Shown here piece after piece: positions 35,848 to 44,911 of a stretch of 64,000 nucleotides of DNA (position 1 is its first letter; every line of letters starts with the position of its first letter). The notes under the pieces are model-generated. The model worked only from the letters and a program-made list of their open reading frames with translations. It made no database searches and had not been told where the DNA came from. This stretch comes from Hyphomicrobiales bacterium (lineage in GTDB: Bacteria > Pseudomonadota > Alphaproteobacteria > Rhizobiales > Beijerinckiaceae). A program made the position numbers and the translations under genes. The stretch spans positions 1 to 64,000 of the forward strand of contig JAQGJX010000198.1 of assembly GCA_028290405.1 (NCBI GenBank). Direction: 5' to 3'.

Positions 35848-37746
35848 ATGACAGCCTTCATCGCACAGAACATGGCTCCCATCATGTTCGCGTCGCTCGT
35901 CGTGTTCCTGCTGCTGGGATACCCGGTGGCGTTTTCGCTGGGCGCCGTGGGCCTGGCGTTCTTCTTCATCGGCGTGGAGCTTGCGCCCTATTCGGCCGGC
36001 AACATCAGCCTCGACTGGCCCCTGCTCTCCGCCCTGCCGGAACGCATCTACGGGGTGATGAACAACGAGACGCTGCTGGCGATCCCGTTTTTCACCTTCA
36101 TGGGCCTGATCCTCGAACGATCGGGCATGGCCGAAGACCTGCTCGACACCATCGGCCAATTGTTCGGCCCCGTGCGCGGCGGGCTCGCGTTCGCGGTTAT
36201 CTTCGTGGGCGCGCTGCTGGCGGCGACGACCGGCGTCGTCGCGGCCTCCGTGATCTCCATGGGCCTCATCTCGCTCCCCATCATGCTGCGCTACGGCTAT
36301 GACCGGCGCCTTGCGGCGGGCGTCATCGCGGCGTCCGGCACGCTGGCGCAGATCATTCCGCCCTCGCTCGTGCTGATCGTCATGGCCGACCAGCTCGGCC
36401 GCTCGGTGGGCGACATGTACAAGGGCGCGTTCATCCCCGGCATCGTGCTGTCGCTGATGTACGCGGGCTACGTGTTCCTCATCGCCGTCTTCAAGCCGGA
36501 GGCGGCCCCCGCCCTTCCGCTGGAAGCGCGCTCCATTCCCGAGAACGAGACCTATGCGCGACGGCAGGGCGTCACCACGGCGGTGGCGCTGCTCCTGTTC
36601 GGCGTGCCGCTGTTCTATTTCCTCATCTGGCTGGGCGTGGCGCTCGCCAACGCCGTCGGCCTCGACGTCGTCGCGCCCAGCGAGGGCGTGCGGCTGATGA
36701 TGGCGGGCGCGCTGTCGCTCATCGCATTCGGCCGCAAGCTGTTCGGCTCGGAGCTGAGCAAGCAGAGCTCGCCGCGCGTCAACACGCTCGCGGTCGTGGG
36801 CTTCGGCATCCTGCTGGGCCTGCTGTTCGCAGGCCTCATCCGGCAGCAGCAGCCGGAAATGGCGCCGGACAACCTCGCCATCTGGGCCGCCTTCGCCGCC
36901 ACCGGCACGCTCTATGCGCTGGCGCTGCTCAACAAGGCGACGGGCGCGAGCCTGATGGCGAACATGACCCAGCAGGTCATCATCGTGCTGGTGCCGCCGC
37001 TGGCGCTGATCTTCCTCGTCCTGGGTACGATTTTCGTGGGCATCGCGACGCCCACGGAGGGCGGCGCCATGGGGGCGGCGGGCGGGCTTCTGCTCGCCCT
37101 GTCGAAGGGACGCCTCAACCTCGCCCTGCTCAAGCAGGCGATGGATTCCACCTTGAAGCTCTCCGCCTTCGTGGTGTTCATCCTCATCGGCGCGCGCGTG
37201 TTCTCGCTCACCTTCTACGGGGTGAACGGCCACACGTGGGTGGAGCACCTGCTCACCTCGCTGCCTGGCGGCCAGACGGGATTCCTCGTCTTCGTCAACA
37301 TTCTCGTCTTCGTGCTGGCCTTCTTCCTCGACTTCTTCGAGCTGGCCTTCATCATCGTTCCGCTGCTGGGGCCAGCCGCCGACAAGCTGGGCATCGACCT
37401 CATCTGGTTCGGGGTGATCCTGGGCGTGAACATGCAGACGTCGTTCATGCACCCGCCGTTCGGCTTCGCGCTGTTCTACCTGCGCTCGGTCGCGCCCAAG
37501 GAGCCGTATACGGACCGCCTGACGAAGAAGCTCACTGCGCCGGTCACAACCGGACAGATCTACATGGGCGCGATTCCGTTCGTCATCATCCAGTGCATCA
37601 TGGTGGCGATGGTCATCGCGATCCCCCAGATGGTGATGCACTACAAGGCGGGCGCGATTCAGCTGAACCAGCAGCAGATCGACGACCAGTTCAAGAACAT
37701 CGCGCCTCCGCCCGCCATGGACGAGCCGCCCGCGCTGAAGTTCTAG
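35848..37746 (+). CDS. TRAP transporter large permease (DctM type), long form
   Basis: A 632-residue membrane protein, longer than the typical ~430-residue DctM because of an extra hydrophobic region around residues 230-360. DctM hallmarks: LLGYPVAFSLGAVGLAFFFI at the N-terminus, the AATTGVVAASVISMGLISLP segment, GTLAQIIPPSLVLIVMADQL, and the C-terminal FLDFFELAFIIVPLLGPAAD. The protein conducts sodium-driven uptake of an organic acid with the small permease just upstream. Its last codon overlaps the 3' end of the convergent sterol desaturase gene by 4 nt. Confidence 0.92.
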   Translation: MTAFIAQNMAPIMFASLVVFLLLGYPVAFSLGAVGLAFFFIGVELAPYSAGNISLDWPLLSALPERIYGVMNNETLLAIPFFTFMGLILERSGMAEDLLDTIGQLFGPVRGGLAFAVIFVGALLAATTGVVAASVISMGLISLPIMLRYGYDRRLAAGVIAASGTLAQIIPPSLVLIVMADQLGRSVGDMYKGAFIPGIVLSLMYAGYVFLIAVFKPEAAPALPLEARSIPENETYARRQGVTTAVALLLFGVPLFYFLIWLGVALANAVGLDVVAPSEGVRLMMAGALSLIAFGRKLFGSELSKQSSPRVNTLAVVGFGILLGLLFAGLIRQQQPEMAPDNLAIWAAFAATGTLYALALLNKATGASLMANMTQQVIIVLVPPLALIFLVLGTIFVGIATPTEGGAMGAAGGLLLALSKGRLNLALLKQAMDSTLKLSAFVVFILIGARVFSLTFYGVNGHTWVEHLLTSLPGGQTGFLVFVNILVFVLAFFLDFFELAFIIVPLLGPAADKLGIDLIWFGVILGVNMQTSFMHPPFGFALFYLRSVAPKEPYTDRLTKKLTAPVTTGQIYMGAIPFVIIQCIMVAMVIAIPQMVMHYKAGAIQLNQQQIDDQFKNIAPPPAMDEPPALKF

Positions 37747-38561
37747 GACGCCGCGTCATTGCGAAAGGGCTGCGTGAGGAGACGATCCACACGCAGCTCT
37801 TTTTCGTTGCGGAAGGCCGGCAGCCCGATGGTCATGCCCAGATGGCCGAGCGCCGGCTGCGCGCGATAGGTCCCGAACAGCCGGTCCCACACCGAAAGAT
37901 TGAAGCCGAAGTTCGTGTGCGTCTCCGACGGGTCCACCGAGTGGTGGACGCGGTGCATGTCCGGCGTGACGACCAGCTTGCGCACCATGGCGTCCACCCG
38001 TTCGGGCAGGCGCATGTTGGCGTGGTTGAACATCGACGAGGCGTTAAGCACGATTTCGAACACGAGCACCGCGATGGCCGGCGCGCCCAGCGCCGCGATG
38101 GCGGCGAACTTCACGAGCATCGAGAGGCCGATCTCCAGCGGATGAAAGCGCAGGCCCGTGCTGGCGTCGATGTCGAGGTCCGCATGGTGCATCCGGTGCA
38201 GGCGCCACAGCAGCGGCACCCGGTGGAACGCGACGTGCTGCGCCCAGATGACGAGATCAAGTGCGATCACGCTGAGGGGCGCGGCGATCCAGAGAGGCGC
38301 CTCCAGCCAGTTCAACGCGCCCCAGCCGTGCGCCTGCGCCAGCAAGGCGAAGCCGACGCCCGCCAGAGGGAAGATCGCGCGCACGAAAATCGTGTCGGCG
38401 ACGACCAGCGCGAGATTGTTGGCCCAGCGCCACCCGCGGGAATGGTTCAGCTTGCGGCGGGGCGCGAAGGTCTCCAGCGCCGCCAGAAGCGCGAGCACGC
38501 CCACGAAGGCGGCAAGCCGGATGACAGGTTCGGACAGGTTTTCGATGACGGGCTCCCGCAT
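37743..38561 (-). CDS. Sterol desaturase/fatty acid hydroxylase family membrane protein
   Basis: A 272-residue integral membrane di-iron enzyme candidate. The eight-histidine pattern is visible as QHVAFHRVPLLWRLHRMHHA and MHRVHHSVDPSETHTNFG. Members hydroxylate or desaturate lipids or small alkyl chains using O2; the bacterial branch is poorly characterised. Four helices precede or separate the histidine boxes. The gene lies 90 nt after a flavin reductase gene on the same strand, which could supply reduced flavin or belong to an unrelated function. Confidence 0.87.
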   Translation of the reverse strand: MREPVIENLSEPVIRLAAFVGVLALLAALETFAPRRKLNHSRGWRWANNLALVVADTIFVRAIFPLAGVGFALLAQAHGWGALNWLEAPLWIAAPLSVIALDLVIWAQHVAFHRVPLLWRLHRMHHADLDIDASTGLRFHPLEIGLSMLVKFAAIAALGAPAIAVLVFEIVLNASSMFNHANMRLPERVDAMVRKLVVTPDMHRVHHSVDPSETHTNFGFNLSVWDRLFGTYRAQPALGHLGMTIGLPAFRNEKELRVDRLLTQPFRNDAAS

Positions 38562-38651
38562 CTTCCATCGCAGCGGCGCACGCTAGCACACCCGGGCGAT
38601 GGCGGCCCGGGCGCGCCCCGCGAGGGAACGCAGCCCGGAACGCGGAGCGTG

Positions 38652-39299
38652 TCACATATCGTCGAAGTAGCTGCGCACGCTCTTGTCGGCCGCCTGCACC
38701 TCGGGGCCCTCGTACGGCATGCCGACTTCCATCGTCTCGTAGCCGGCCGCGAACATGTTGACGTAGGGCGCGCCGCAGAACGCGACGGGCTTCACCTTCT
38801 CCCAGACAAGGTAGCCCTTCTCGTCCACGAGACCCTTGTGGACCGACGCCGCGAGCACGTTGCCCACGATCATCATGCGCTTCTGCCATTCCTTCACCCA
38901 CACCACTTCGCACTCGAAGTGACGCGTGCATTCCAGAATGCGCGGCGCCTTGACGGTCTGGGAGGGTATGGCGGTGAGGCCGGCCTTCTCAAGCTCGTTC
39001 ACGCCTTTGGCGAAGGGAAGTCCGACCACGCGGACCTTCTCGAGAATGTCGCGTTCGAAGGACGGCAGGTTCACCACGAACTGGTTCGTGGCCAGAATGT
39101 TGGCCGCCGTCTGCCCGGCCGCGTGGGTGGTGAAGGCGATCTGCACCGGGTTGTGCACGATGCGAACGGTCGTGGCGTAGGAGGCGGCGTTGACGCGGCC
39201 CTCCTCGTCCACGGTCGTGATCATGGACGCATGGCCGCCCGGGGCGAACAGGCGGTCCCAGTATTTCTCGGGCTGGTAGATAACATCTTCGGGACGCAT
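38652..39299 (-). CDS. Flavin reductase family protein
   Basis: A 215-residue protein of the FMN-binding split-barrel, DIM6/NTAB type. The pattern GGHASMITTVDEEGRVNAAS starts the barrel, followed by IAFTTHAAGQTAANILATNQ and FECEVVWVKEWQKRMMIVGN. Such proteins reduce flavin for a partner oxygenase or bind flavin themselves. It starts 20 nt after the receptor gene at 39320, so both are probably in one operon with possible extension to the sterol desaturase gene. Partner and substrate unknown. Confidence 0.85.
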   Translation of the reverse strand: MRPEDVIYQPEKYWDRLFAPGGHASMITTVDEEGRVNAASYATTVRIVHNPVQIAFTTHAAGQTAANILATNQFVVNLPSFERDILEKVRVVGLPFAKGVNELEKAGLTAIPSQTVKAPRILECTRHFECEVVWVKEWQKRMMIVGNVLAASVHKGLVDEKGYLVWEKVKPVAFCGAPYVNMFAAGYETMEVGMPYEGPEVQAADKSVRSYFDDM

Positions 39300-39319
39300 G
39301 ACGGCTCCTGGGTTTCAGT

Positions 39320-40351
39320 TCAGTTCTGCCGCACGGCGGCTTTGGCGCGCTCCACGACCTCGGGCGGATAGGCGAAGAAGCGCGCGATGAGCTTCTCGAC
39401 CCCCTCGCCCGCCGTGGGGTTGAGATCGAGCTGAAGCTTTTCCGCCTCGGCGCGGAATTGCGGGTCGTTCACGGTGCTGGTGAACGCCTGGCGCAGCGCC
39501 GCGACGCGGTCCGCTGGCGTCTCGGGCGGCGCCGCGAAGGGGCGCCCGTTCGCCTGGGCGCCGAAGATGAGGTCGAACGCCTGCCGGTCCTCCGTCGTCT
39601 TGGCGAAGTCGTAGACGTGCGGCAGGTCCGGGATCTCGGGGTTCTTGTTGAGCCCCAATTGCAGCAGCGGCCGGATGCGCCCGGAGGTGAAATCGTCCCG
39701 CCATTCGGACTTCAGCGTGGACAGCGGGATTCCGCAGATGCCGTGCACCTCCCCGCGCAGGATCGCAAGGCGCACGTCCGCGGAGCCCTTGTAGCCCTGG
39801 ATGAGCTTGATCTTCATGCCGAGGAGGTTGCGCAACGCCCGCGGCGATTGCGACAGCGGCCCGCCGACGCCCGCGCCCGACGCCCCGACCAGCACTTCTT
39901 TGGTGAACAGGTCCTGCGCCTTTTCGATTCCCGACTCGGGCGAGAACGCGCAGGTGCCGGTGACTTCGTCGAGGTTGCCGATCCAGTTGAACTTGGCGGG
40001 ATCGAACTTCCCTCCGGAGGCCCCCAGCAGCGGGTCCACCGAAACCGTGTGGGCGAAGGTGGCGATGACGGAGCCGTCGCGCGGCGCCACGTTGCCAAGC
40101 CAGTTGGCGCTGGCGAGCCCAGCCGCCCCCACCATGTTCTGCGTCACGACGCCTGGCTGGCCGGGGATGTGCTTGCCGATGTAGCGGGCGAGCGTGCGCG
40201 CATAGATGTCGAAGCCCGTCGCGGGTTCGTGGCCGACCACGATGCTGAACGTGCGCCCCTTGTAGAACGAAGCGACGTCCTGCGCGTCCGCGCTGGCGGC
40301 GGACAGGGCGGCGGCGCTCGCGGCGAGCGCAATGCGGACAAAGCGAACCAT
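39320..40351 (-). CDS. Bug/TctC-family periplasmic receptor (copy 5)
   Basis: A 343-residue secreted receptor, branch one but divergent in its glycine loop: VVGHEPATGFDIYARTLARY instead of a GGG motif, then TQNMVGAAGLASANWL. The loop changes imply a ligand unlike that of the other copies. Signal peptide ends near SAASADA. ATG 40351 is chosen as the first residue of the signal peptide. It heads an operon with the flavin reductase gene and is divergent from receptor copy 6 across 206 nt. Confidence 0.85.
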   Translation of the reverse strand: MVRFVRIALAASAAALSAASADAQDVASFYKGRTFSIVVGHEPATGFDIYARTLARYIGKHIPGQPGVVTQNMVGAAGLASANWLGNVAPRDGSVIATFAHTVSVDPLLGASGGKFDPAKFNWIGNLDEVTGTCAFSPESGIEKAQDLFTKEVLVGASGAGVGGPLSQSPRALRNLLGMKIKLIQGYKGSADVRLAILRGEVHGICGIPLSTLKSEWRDDFTSGRIRPLLQLGLNKNPEIPDLPHVYDFAKTTEDRQAFDLIFGAQANGRPFAAPPETPADRVAALRQAFTSTVNDPQFRAEAEKLQLDLNPTAGEGVEKLIARFFAYPPEVVERAKAAVRQN

Positions 40352-40557
40352 CGCAGTGTTTCCTCCGGCGGTTCGTCTGTGCGCGAACTCTGCGTCGTTT
40401 CTAGCCCTGTTGCGCAACGCGATCAAATCGTGGGCGAAGGCCCGCTCGGGCCCATCTCGTCCCATCGGGGCGGCGGCTTTTGCGCCATTGGCGAGCGGCG
40501 CGAAGCTCGCTAGCATGCGCCGAATGCATCGGGCACACGATGCATCGGGAGGACGAC

Positions 40558-41520
40558 ATGAAACGATTCCGCATGGGTCTCGCGACGCTTGTCATGGGGC
40601 TGGGCCTAGCTTCCGCCAACGCGCAGACCTTTCCGGCGCAGGACTTCCGCTTCGTGGTCGGCTTTCCGGCCGGCAGCGGCGCGGACACGCTCACGCGCTT
40701 TTTCGCCGAGAAGCTCCAGGCGGCGTCCGGCCGCACGGTCATCGTGGAGAACCGCCCCGGCGCCGCGGGCAACATCGCCACGGAGGCGGTCGCGCGCGCG
40801 AAACCGGACGGCTACACGCTGCTTCTGGGCGCGGGCAGCGCCATCGCGGCGGGCATGCACCTGATGAAGACGCCGTCGGTGGACGTCACCAAGGCGTTCC
40901 AGATCGTCGCGACGCTGAACCGGCAGGCGTTCATGATCACCGTCGACGCCAAGTCGCCGCACAAGACCGTGGCGGAGCTGACTGCGGCTCTCAAGGCCAA
41001 GGGGGACGCGGCCAGCTACGCCACAACCGCTCCCACGGGCATCGTGCTGGGGGCCATGTACAAGAGCATCGCGGGCGTGAACGCCGAGGAGGTGCGCTAC
41101 AAGGGCGCGGCGGACGCGCTGGGCGAATTCGCCACCGGCAAGCTCGACTTCGGCGCGCTGGACCCGGCGTTTGCGTTGAGCCAGCAGCGCGCCGGGCGCC
41201 TGCGCGTGCTGGCGCATTCCTCCGGCCTGCCGCTGAAGGCCGTCGCGGACGTGCCGACCATGGAGGCCGCGGGCGTGCCGGGCATCGACCTCACCTCGTG
41301 GTGGGCCGTGCATGCGCCCATCGCCACGCCGCGCCCGGTCGTGGACCAGTTGAACGCCTGGTTCAAGCAGATCCTGTCGACGCCCGAGGCCGCGACGTTC
41401 CTCGGCAATCTCGGCGGCGACCCCTTCATCAACACGCCCGACGACGCGCAGGCGCTCTTCATCCGCGAGGAGAAGGCGTGGAAGGACTACGTGCGCCTCG
41501 CCAAGATCGAGCCGCAATGA
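40558..41520 (+). CDS. Bug/TctC-family periplasmic receptor (copy 6)
   Basis: A 320-residue receptor, branch two: VVGFPAGSGADTLTRFFAEK and ENRPGAAGNIATEAVARAKP. Signal peptide ends at SANAQ. GGGAGG precedes the ATG; the ten-base sequence ATGCATCGGG occurs at both 40524 and 40540 just before it. The stop codon overlaps the start of the GMC oxidoreductase gene (ATGA), so both proteins are made together. This makes the ligand a probable substrate or precursor for that enzyme. Confidence 0.88.
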   Translation: MKRFRMGLATLVMGLGLASANAQTFPAQDFRFVVGFPAGSGADTLTRFFAEKLQAASGRTVIVENRPGAAGNIATEAVARAKPDGYTLLLGAGSAIAAGMHLMKTPSVDVTKAFQIVATLNRQAFMITVDAKSPHKTVAELTAALKAKGDAASYATTAPTGIVLGAMYKSIAGVNAEEVRYKGAADALGEFATGKLDFGALDPAFALSQQRAGRLRVLAHSSGLPLKAVADVPTMEAAGVPGIDLTSWWAVHAPIATPRPVVDQLNAWFKQILSTPEAATFLGNLGGDPFINTPDDAQALFIREEKAWKDYVRLAKIEPQ

Positions 41521-43124
41521 CGGCTGGCGGAACCACGCAGGCCGATTACGTCATCGTAGGGGCTGGCTCGGCGGGCTGCGTGCTCGCCGAGCGGCTCACG
41601 GCCGCAGGCGCGTCCGTCATCCTGCTCGAGGCGGGCCCGCGCGACCTGTCCCCGCTGATCCATGTGCCGGCGGGCGTCGCCAGCCTGATGGGGCACAAGA
41701 CGTACGACTGGAATTTCGAGTCGGAACCGGAGCCCGGCGCCGGCGGCCGGGCGATCCGCCTGCCGCGCGGGCGCACGCTGGGCGGCACCAGCTCCACCAA
41801 CGGCATGAACTTCGTGCGCGGCATGCCCGCCGACTTCGACGCCTGGGCGCAGGCCGGTTGCGCCGGCTGGGGCTGGGACGACGTTCTGCCGAGCTTCAAG
41901 TCCATCGAGGCCTACGCGTACGGCGACGCCAACGTGCGCGGGCGCGAGGGCCCGATCGCCGTGGAGCCCTACCGCACTGTCCTGCCCATCACCCACCGCT
42001 TCGTCGCCGCAGCCCGCGAGGCGGGCTTCGACTATCTGGAGGACCTCAACGGCGACCCGCGCGAGGGCGTGGGGTATTCGCAGATGTCGCGACGCGGCCG
42101 GTTCCGGCAATCCACCGCGCGCACGTTCCTCGCCGCCGCGAAGGGGCGCCCCAACCTGCGGGTGGAGACCGGCGCCTTCGTGACCCGGCTGCTGTTTGAG
42201 GGGCGCCGCTGCACGGGCGTCGCGTATGCGCGCAACGGCGTCTCCATGACGGCCCTCGCCGGGCGCGAGGTGCTGCTCAGCGCAGGCGCCATCGGGTCGC
42301 CGCACCTGCTGCAAGTCTCGGGCGTCGGCCCCGCCGGGCCGCTGCGCGCGGCCGGCGTGGACGTGCTGGCGGACATGCCGGGCGTCGGGCGCAACCTCTC
42401 GGACCATTATTGCGCGCCGCTCTCCTATCGCGTGCGCGATGCGCTCACCATCAACCAGATGCGCCGCTGGCCGCGTCTTGGCTGGGAGCTGCTGCGCTAC
42501 GCGTTCGCCGGCACGGGGGCGCTGACCTTCGGGGCGACCTCGGCCTCGGTCTTCTGCCGCTCGCGGCCGCAGGCGGAGCACCCGGACCTGCAACTCATGT
42601 TCTTCCCCGGCAGCTTCCAGGCGGCGAACGTGCGCGCGTTCGAGGACGAGCCCGGCGTGCGCGTGTCCGTGTCGTTGGCGCGCCCGCGCAGCCGCGGCGA
42701 GGTGATGGCGCGCTCCGCCAACGTGGCGCAGCCGCCGTCCGTCTCGCTGAACTACCTTGCGGACCCGGACGATCTCGCGGTGCTGGTGGAAGGGATGCGC
42801 ATCGCGCGCCGCATCTTCGCCAGCCCAGTCCTCGCCCGCCACGTCGCGCAGGAAGTCGCGCCCGGCCCGCAGGCGCAATCGGACGAGGCGCTTGCGGCGC
42901 ACGTCCGCAGCACGGGAACGACCGTGCATCACCTCGCGGGCACGTGCGCCATGGGCGTGGGCGCGGGGGCGGTGGTCGATCCGCGCTTGCGGCTGCGCGG
43001 TTTTACGGGCCTGCGGGTGGCGGACGCCTCCATCATGCCGCAGGTGACGACGGGCAACATCAACGCCCCCACGATCATGATCGGCGCCAAGGCGGCCGCC
43101 ATCATTCTCGAAGACGCGCGTTGA
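41517..43124 (+). CDS. GMC-family FAD oxidoreductase (choline dehydrogenase-like)
   Basis: A 535-residue flavoprotein. The FAD site is VIVGAGSAGCVLAERL (from residue 12), then EAGPRD, the GMC signature PRGRTLGGTSSTNGMNFVRG, and the C-terminal HHLAGTCAMG with TGNINAPTIMIG carrying the active-site His/Asn pair. Family members oxidise alcohols (choline, glucose, alkanols, PEG). No signal peptide, so it acts in the cytoplasm. Translation is coupled to the upstream receptor gene by ATGA overlap. Substrate unknown; betB is absent, so choline is unlikely. Confidence 0.9.
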   Translation: MTAGGTTQADYVIVGAGSAGCVLAERLTAAGASVILLEAGPRDLSPLIHVPAGVASLMGHKTYDWNFESEPEPGAGGRAIRLPRGRTLGGTSSTNGMNFVRGMPADFDAWAQAGCAGWGWDDVLPSFKSIEAYAYGDANVRGREGPIAVEPYRTVLPITHRFVAAAREAGFDYLEDLNGDPREGVGYSQMSRRGRFRQSTARTFLAAAKGRPNLRVETGAFVTRLLFEGRRCTGVAYARNGVSMTALAGREVLLSAGAIGSPHLLQVSGVGPAGPLRAAGVDVLADMPGVGRNLSDHYCAPLSYRVRDALTINQMRRWPRLGWELLRYAFAGTGALTFGATSASVFCRSRPQAEHPDLQLMFFPGSFQAANVRAFEDEPGVRVSVSLARPRSRGEVMARSANVAQPPSVSLNYLADPDDLAVLVEGMRIARRIFASPVLARHVAQEVAPGPQAQSDEALAAHVRSTGTTVHHLAGTCAMGVGAGAVVDPRLRLRGFTGLRVADASIMPQVTTGNINAPTIMIGAKAAAIILEDAR

Positions 43125-43148
43125 CAGGGCCCCGCGCGCCCTTAATCT
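43121..43148 (+). promoter_or_regulatory. Putative promoter of receptor copy 7
   Basis: TTGACA at 43121-43126 is a perfect -35 hexamer, followed after 16 bp by TAATCT (43143-43148). The -35 overlaps the stop codon of the GMC gene, so the next operon would have its own start. Confidence 0.45.
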
Positions 43149-43173
43149 CACGCCAAAGATCACCGGGGAGGAC

Positions 43174-44133
43174 ATGATGAAAAGCGCCGCAGCCCTTGCG
43201 TTTGCGTGCATTGCCGCCGCCTCGCTTCCGGCGGCGGCGCTGGATTATCCCACGCGGCAGATCGACATCGTGGCCGGGTATGCGGCGGGCGGCGGCATGG
43301 ACGTGCTGGCGCGCTATTTCGCCGACAGGCTCGGGGCGCTCTCGGGCAAGTCGGTCGTGGTGATGAACAAGCCCGGCGCCAACGGCAACCTCGCCGCGCA
43401 GGAGGTGGCGCAGGCGCGCCCGGACGGCCACAAGCTGCTCTGGGCCGCGACCTCCACCTACACGTCGAACCAGTTTCTCTACAAGGCCCTGCCCTTCGAC
43501 GCGCGACGCGACCTCAGGATCGTCTCCACCGCCGCCGAATACGGCTTCGTGCTGGTGACCAAGGCCGACCCCGCCATCGCGAGCGTCGACGACCTCAAGG
43601 CCGCCATGGGCCGCAAGGACAAGACGCTCTACGGCGCCAGCGGGTCCACCACCATGGCCGCCGGCGAGATGTTCAAGACCATGTCGGGCGTACAGGCCAC
43701 GTTCGTCTCCTACAAGACTGCGCAGGACGTGATGCGCGACGTCTCGGCCGGCGAACTGGACTTTGGCGTCGTGGACGCCACCGCGGCCCTCGCGCGGGCG
43801 CGCCAGGGCGGGCTGAAGGCGCTCGCGGTCACCATGGGCCGCAGGATGGGCGCGGCACCGGAGATCCCCACCTTCGACGAGGCGGGCGTGAAGGGCTATG
43901 AACTCAACGGCTGGATGGCGGTCGCGGCCCCCGCCGCCACCCCCGCGCCCATCGTCGAGCAATTGAGCGCATGGATGAAGCAGATCGTGGAAACGCCCGA
44001 GACGCGGGCCTTTCTCGCCACCGCGGTCTCCGAGCCGTTCTACGTGCAGCCGGACAAGATACCGGCGTTCGTGGACGCGCAGACCGAGAAGTGGCGCAAG
44101 CTGATCGAAGCCGCCGGCATCCAGCCGCAATAG
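43174..44133 (+). CDS. Bug/TctC-family periplasmic receptor (copy 7)
   Basis: A 319-residue receptor, branch two: IVAGYAAGGGMDVLARYFAD and MNKPGANGNLAAQEVAQARP. Signal peptide ends near LPAAAL. GGGGAGGAC precedes the paired ATG ATG start. It starts 49 nt after the GMC gene with a promoter of its own, and is followed 22 nt later by a class II aldolase gene, again pairing a receptor with an enzyme. Confidence 0.87.
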   Translation: MMKSAAALAFACIAAASLPAAALDYPTRQIDIVAGYAAGGGMDVLARYFADRLGALSGKSVVVMNKPGANGNLAAQEVAQARPDGHKLLWAATSTYTSNQFLYKALPFDARRDLRIVSTAAEYGFVLVTKADPAIASVDDLKAAMGRKDKTLYGASGSTTMAAGEMFKTMSGVQATFVSYKTAQDVMRDVSAGELDFGVVDATAALARARQGGLKALAVTMGRRMGAAPEIPTFDEAGVKGYELNGWMAVAAPAATPAPIVEQLSAWMKQIVETPETRAFLATAVSEPFYVQPDKIPAFVDAQTEKWRKLIEAAGIQPQ

Positions 44134-44155
44134 CGCAGGCCTCCAGGAGACGACG

Positions 44156-44911
44156 ATGTTGCAGACCGCGCGGCCGAACCCGCTGGACACCGAAGCCGCC
44201 GTGCGCACCGAGCTGGCGGCCGCTTTCCGCGCCGCCTACGACTACGGCTGGAACCGCGAGATCTTCAACCACATCACCGCGCGCCTGCCGGGCGGCGACC
44301 GTTTCCTCATGAACCCGCTGGGGCTGGGCTGGAACGAGATCACCGCCTCCAACCTCGTCACGGTGGGCCTCGACGGCACGGCGCTGGCGCCGGCGGGCGC
44401 CGCGCTGGCCCCCGCCGGGCTGAACTTCCACAGCGGCATCCTGCGGGCGCGGCCGGACGTGAACTGCGTCCTTCACGTGCACGCGACGGCGGGCGCGGTG
44501 ATCTCGGCGCTGCAATGCGGCCTGATGATCCTCGATCAGTCCGGCTGCATCCTGCATGAGGAAGTGGGCTCGCACGCCTTCGAGGGCTTCGCGGTCGAAG
44601 AAGACGAAGTGCCGCGCATCCTGCGCGACCTGGGCGACCGGCATGCGCTGCTGATGCACAATCACGGGCTGCTGACCATCGGGGGCTCCATCGCGGAAGC
44701 CTTCGTGTGGATGCGCCGCCTCGTCGCCGCGTGCGAATTGCAGGAGCGCATCATGGCGACCGGCGGCGCGATCCGCCCCGTGCCGCGCGAGGCGCTGGAG
44801 GCCACGCGGCGCGAGTTCCTGCAACGCGAGAAGGGCCGCGCGCCCAGCCGGGCGGAATGGGACTTCCACCTGCGCCAGGCGCTCGCCAACCACCCGGACC
44901 TGCGCGACTGA
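44156..44911 (+). CDS. Class II aldolase/adducin family protein
   Basis: A 251-residue zinc enzyme candidate. It shows NREIFNHITARLPGG at the substrate loop, zinc-binding HVHATAGAVISALQCGL and HNHGLLTIGGSI, and the Glu-rich EEVGSHAFEGF. The family includes fuculose- and ribulose-phosphate aldolases and decarboxylases; many adducin-like members beside organic-acid transporters are uncharacterised. AGGAGACGACG precedes the ATG. Its stop directly abuts that of the convergent amidohydrolase gene. Confidence 0.87.
   Translation: MLQTARPNPLDTEAAVRTELAAAFRAAYDYGWNREIFNHITARLPGGDRFLMNPLGLGWNEITASNLVTVGLDGTALAPAGAALAPAGLNFHSGILRARPDVNCVLHVHATAGAVISALQCGLMILDQSGCILHEEVGSHAFEGFAVEEDEVPRILRDLGDRHALLMHNHGLLTIGGSIAEAFVWMRRLVAACELQERIMATGGAIRPVPREALEATRREFLQREKGRAPSRAEWDFHLRQALANHPDLRD

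Noticed and set aside
35290-37641. A 783-residue minus-strand frame opposite dctM
   Set aside because: Extremely rich in His, Arg, Glu and Asp with no domain; it mirrors the hydrophobic codons of the TRAP permease.
41517-43124. Calling the GMC enzyme choline dehydrogenase (betA)
   Set aside because: betB, betI and choline transport genes are absent, and the receptor partner is of an organic-acid type.
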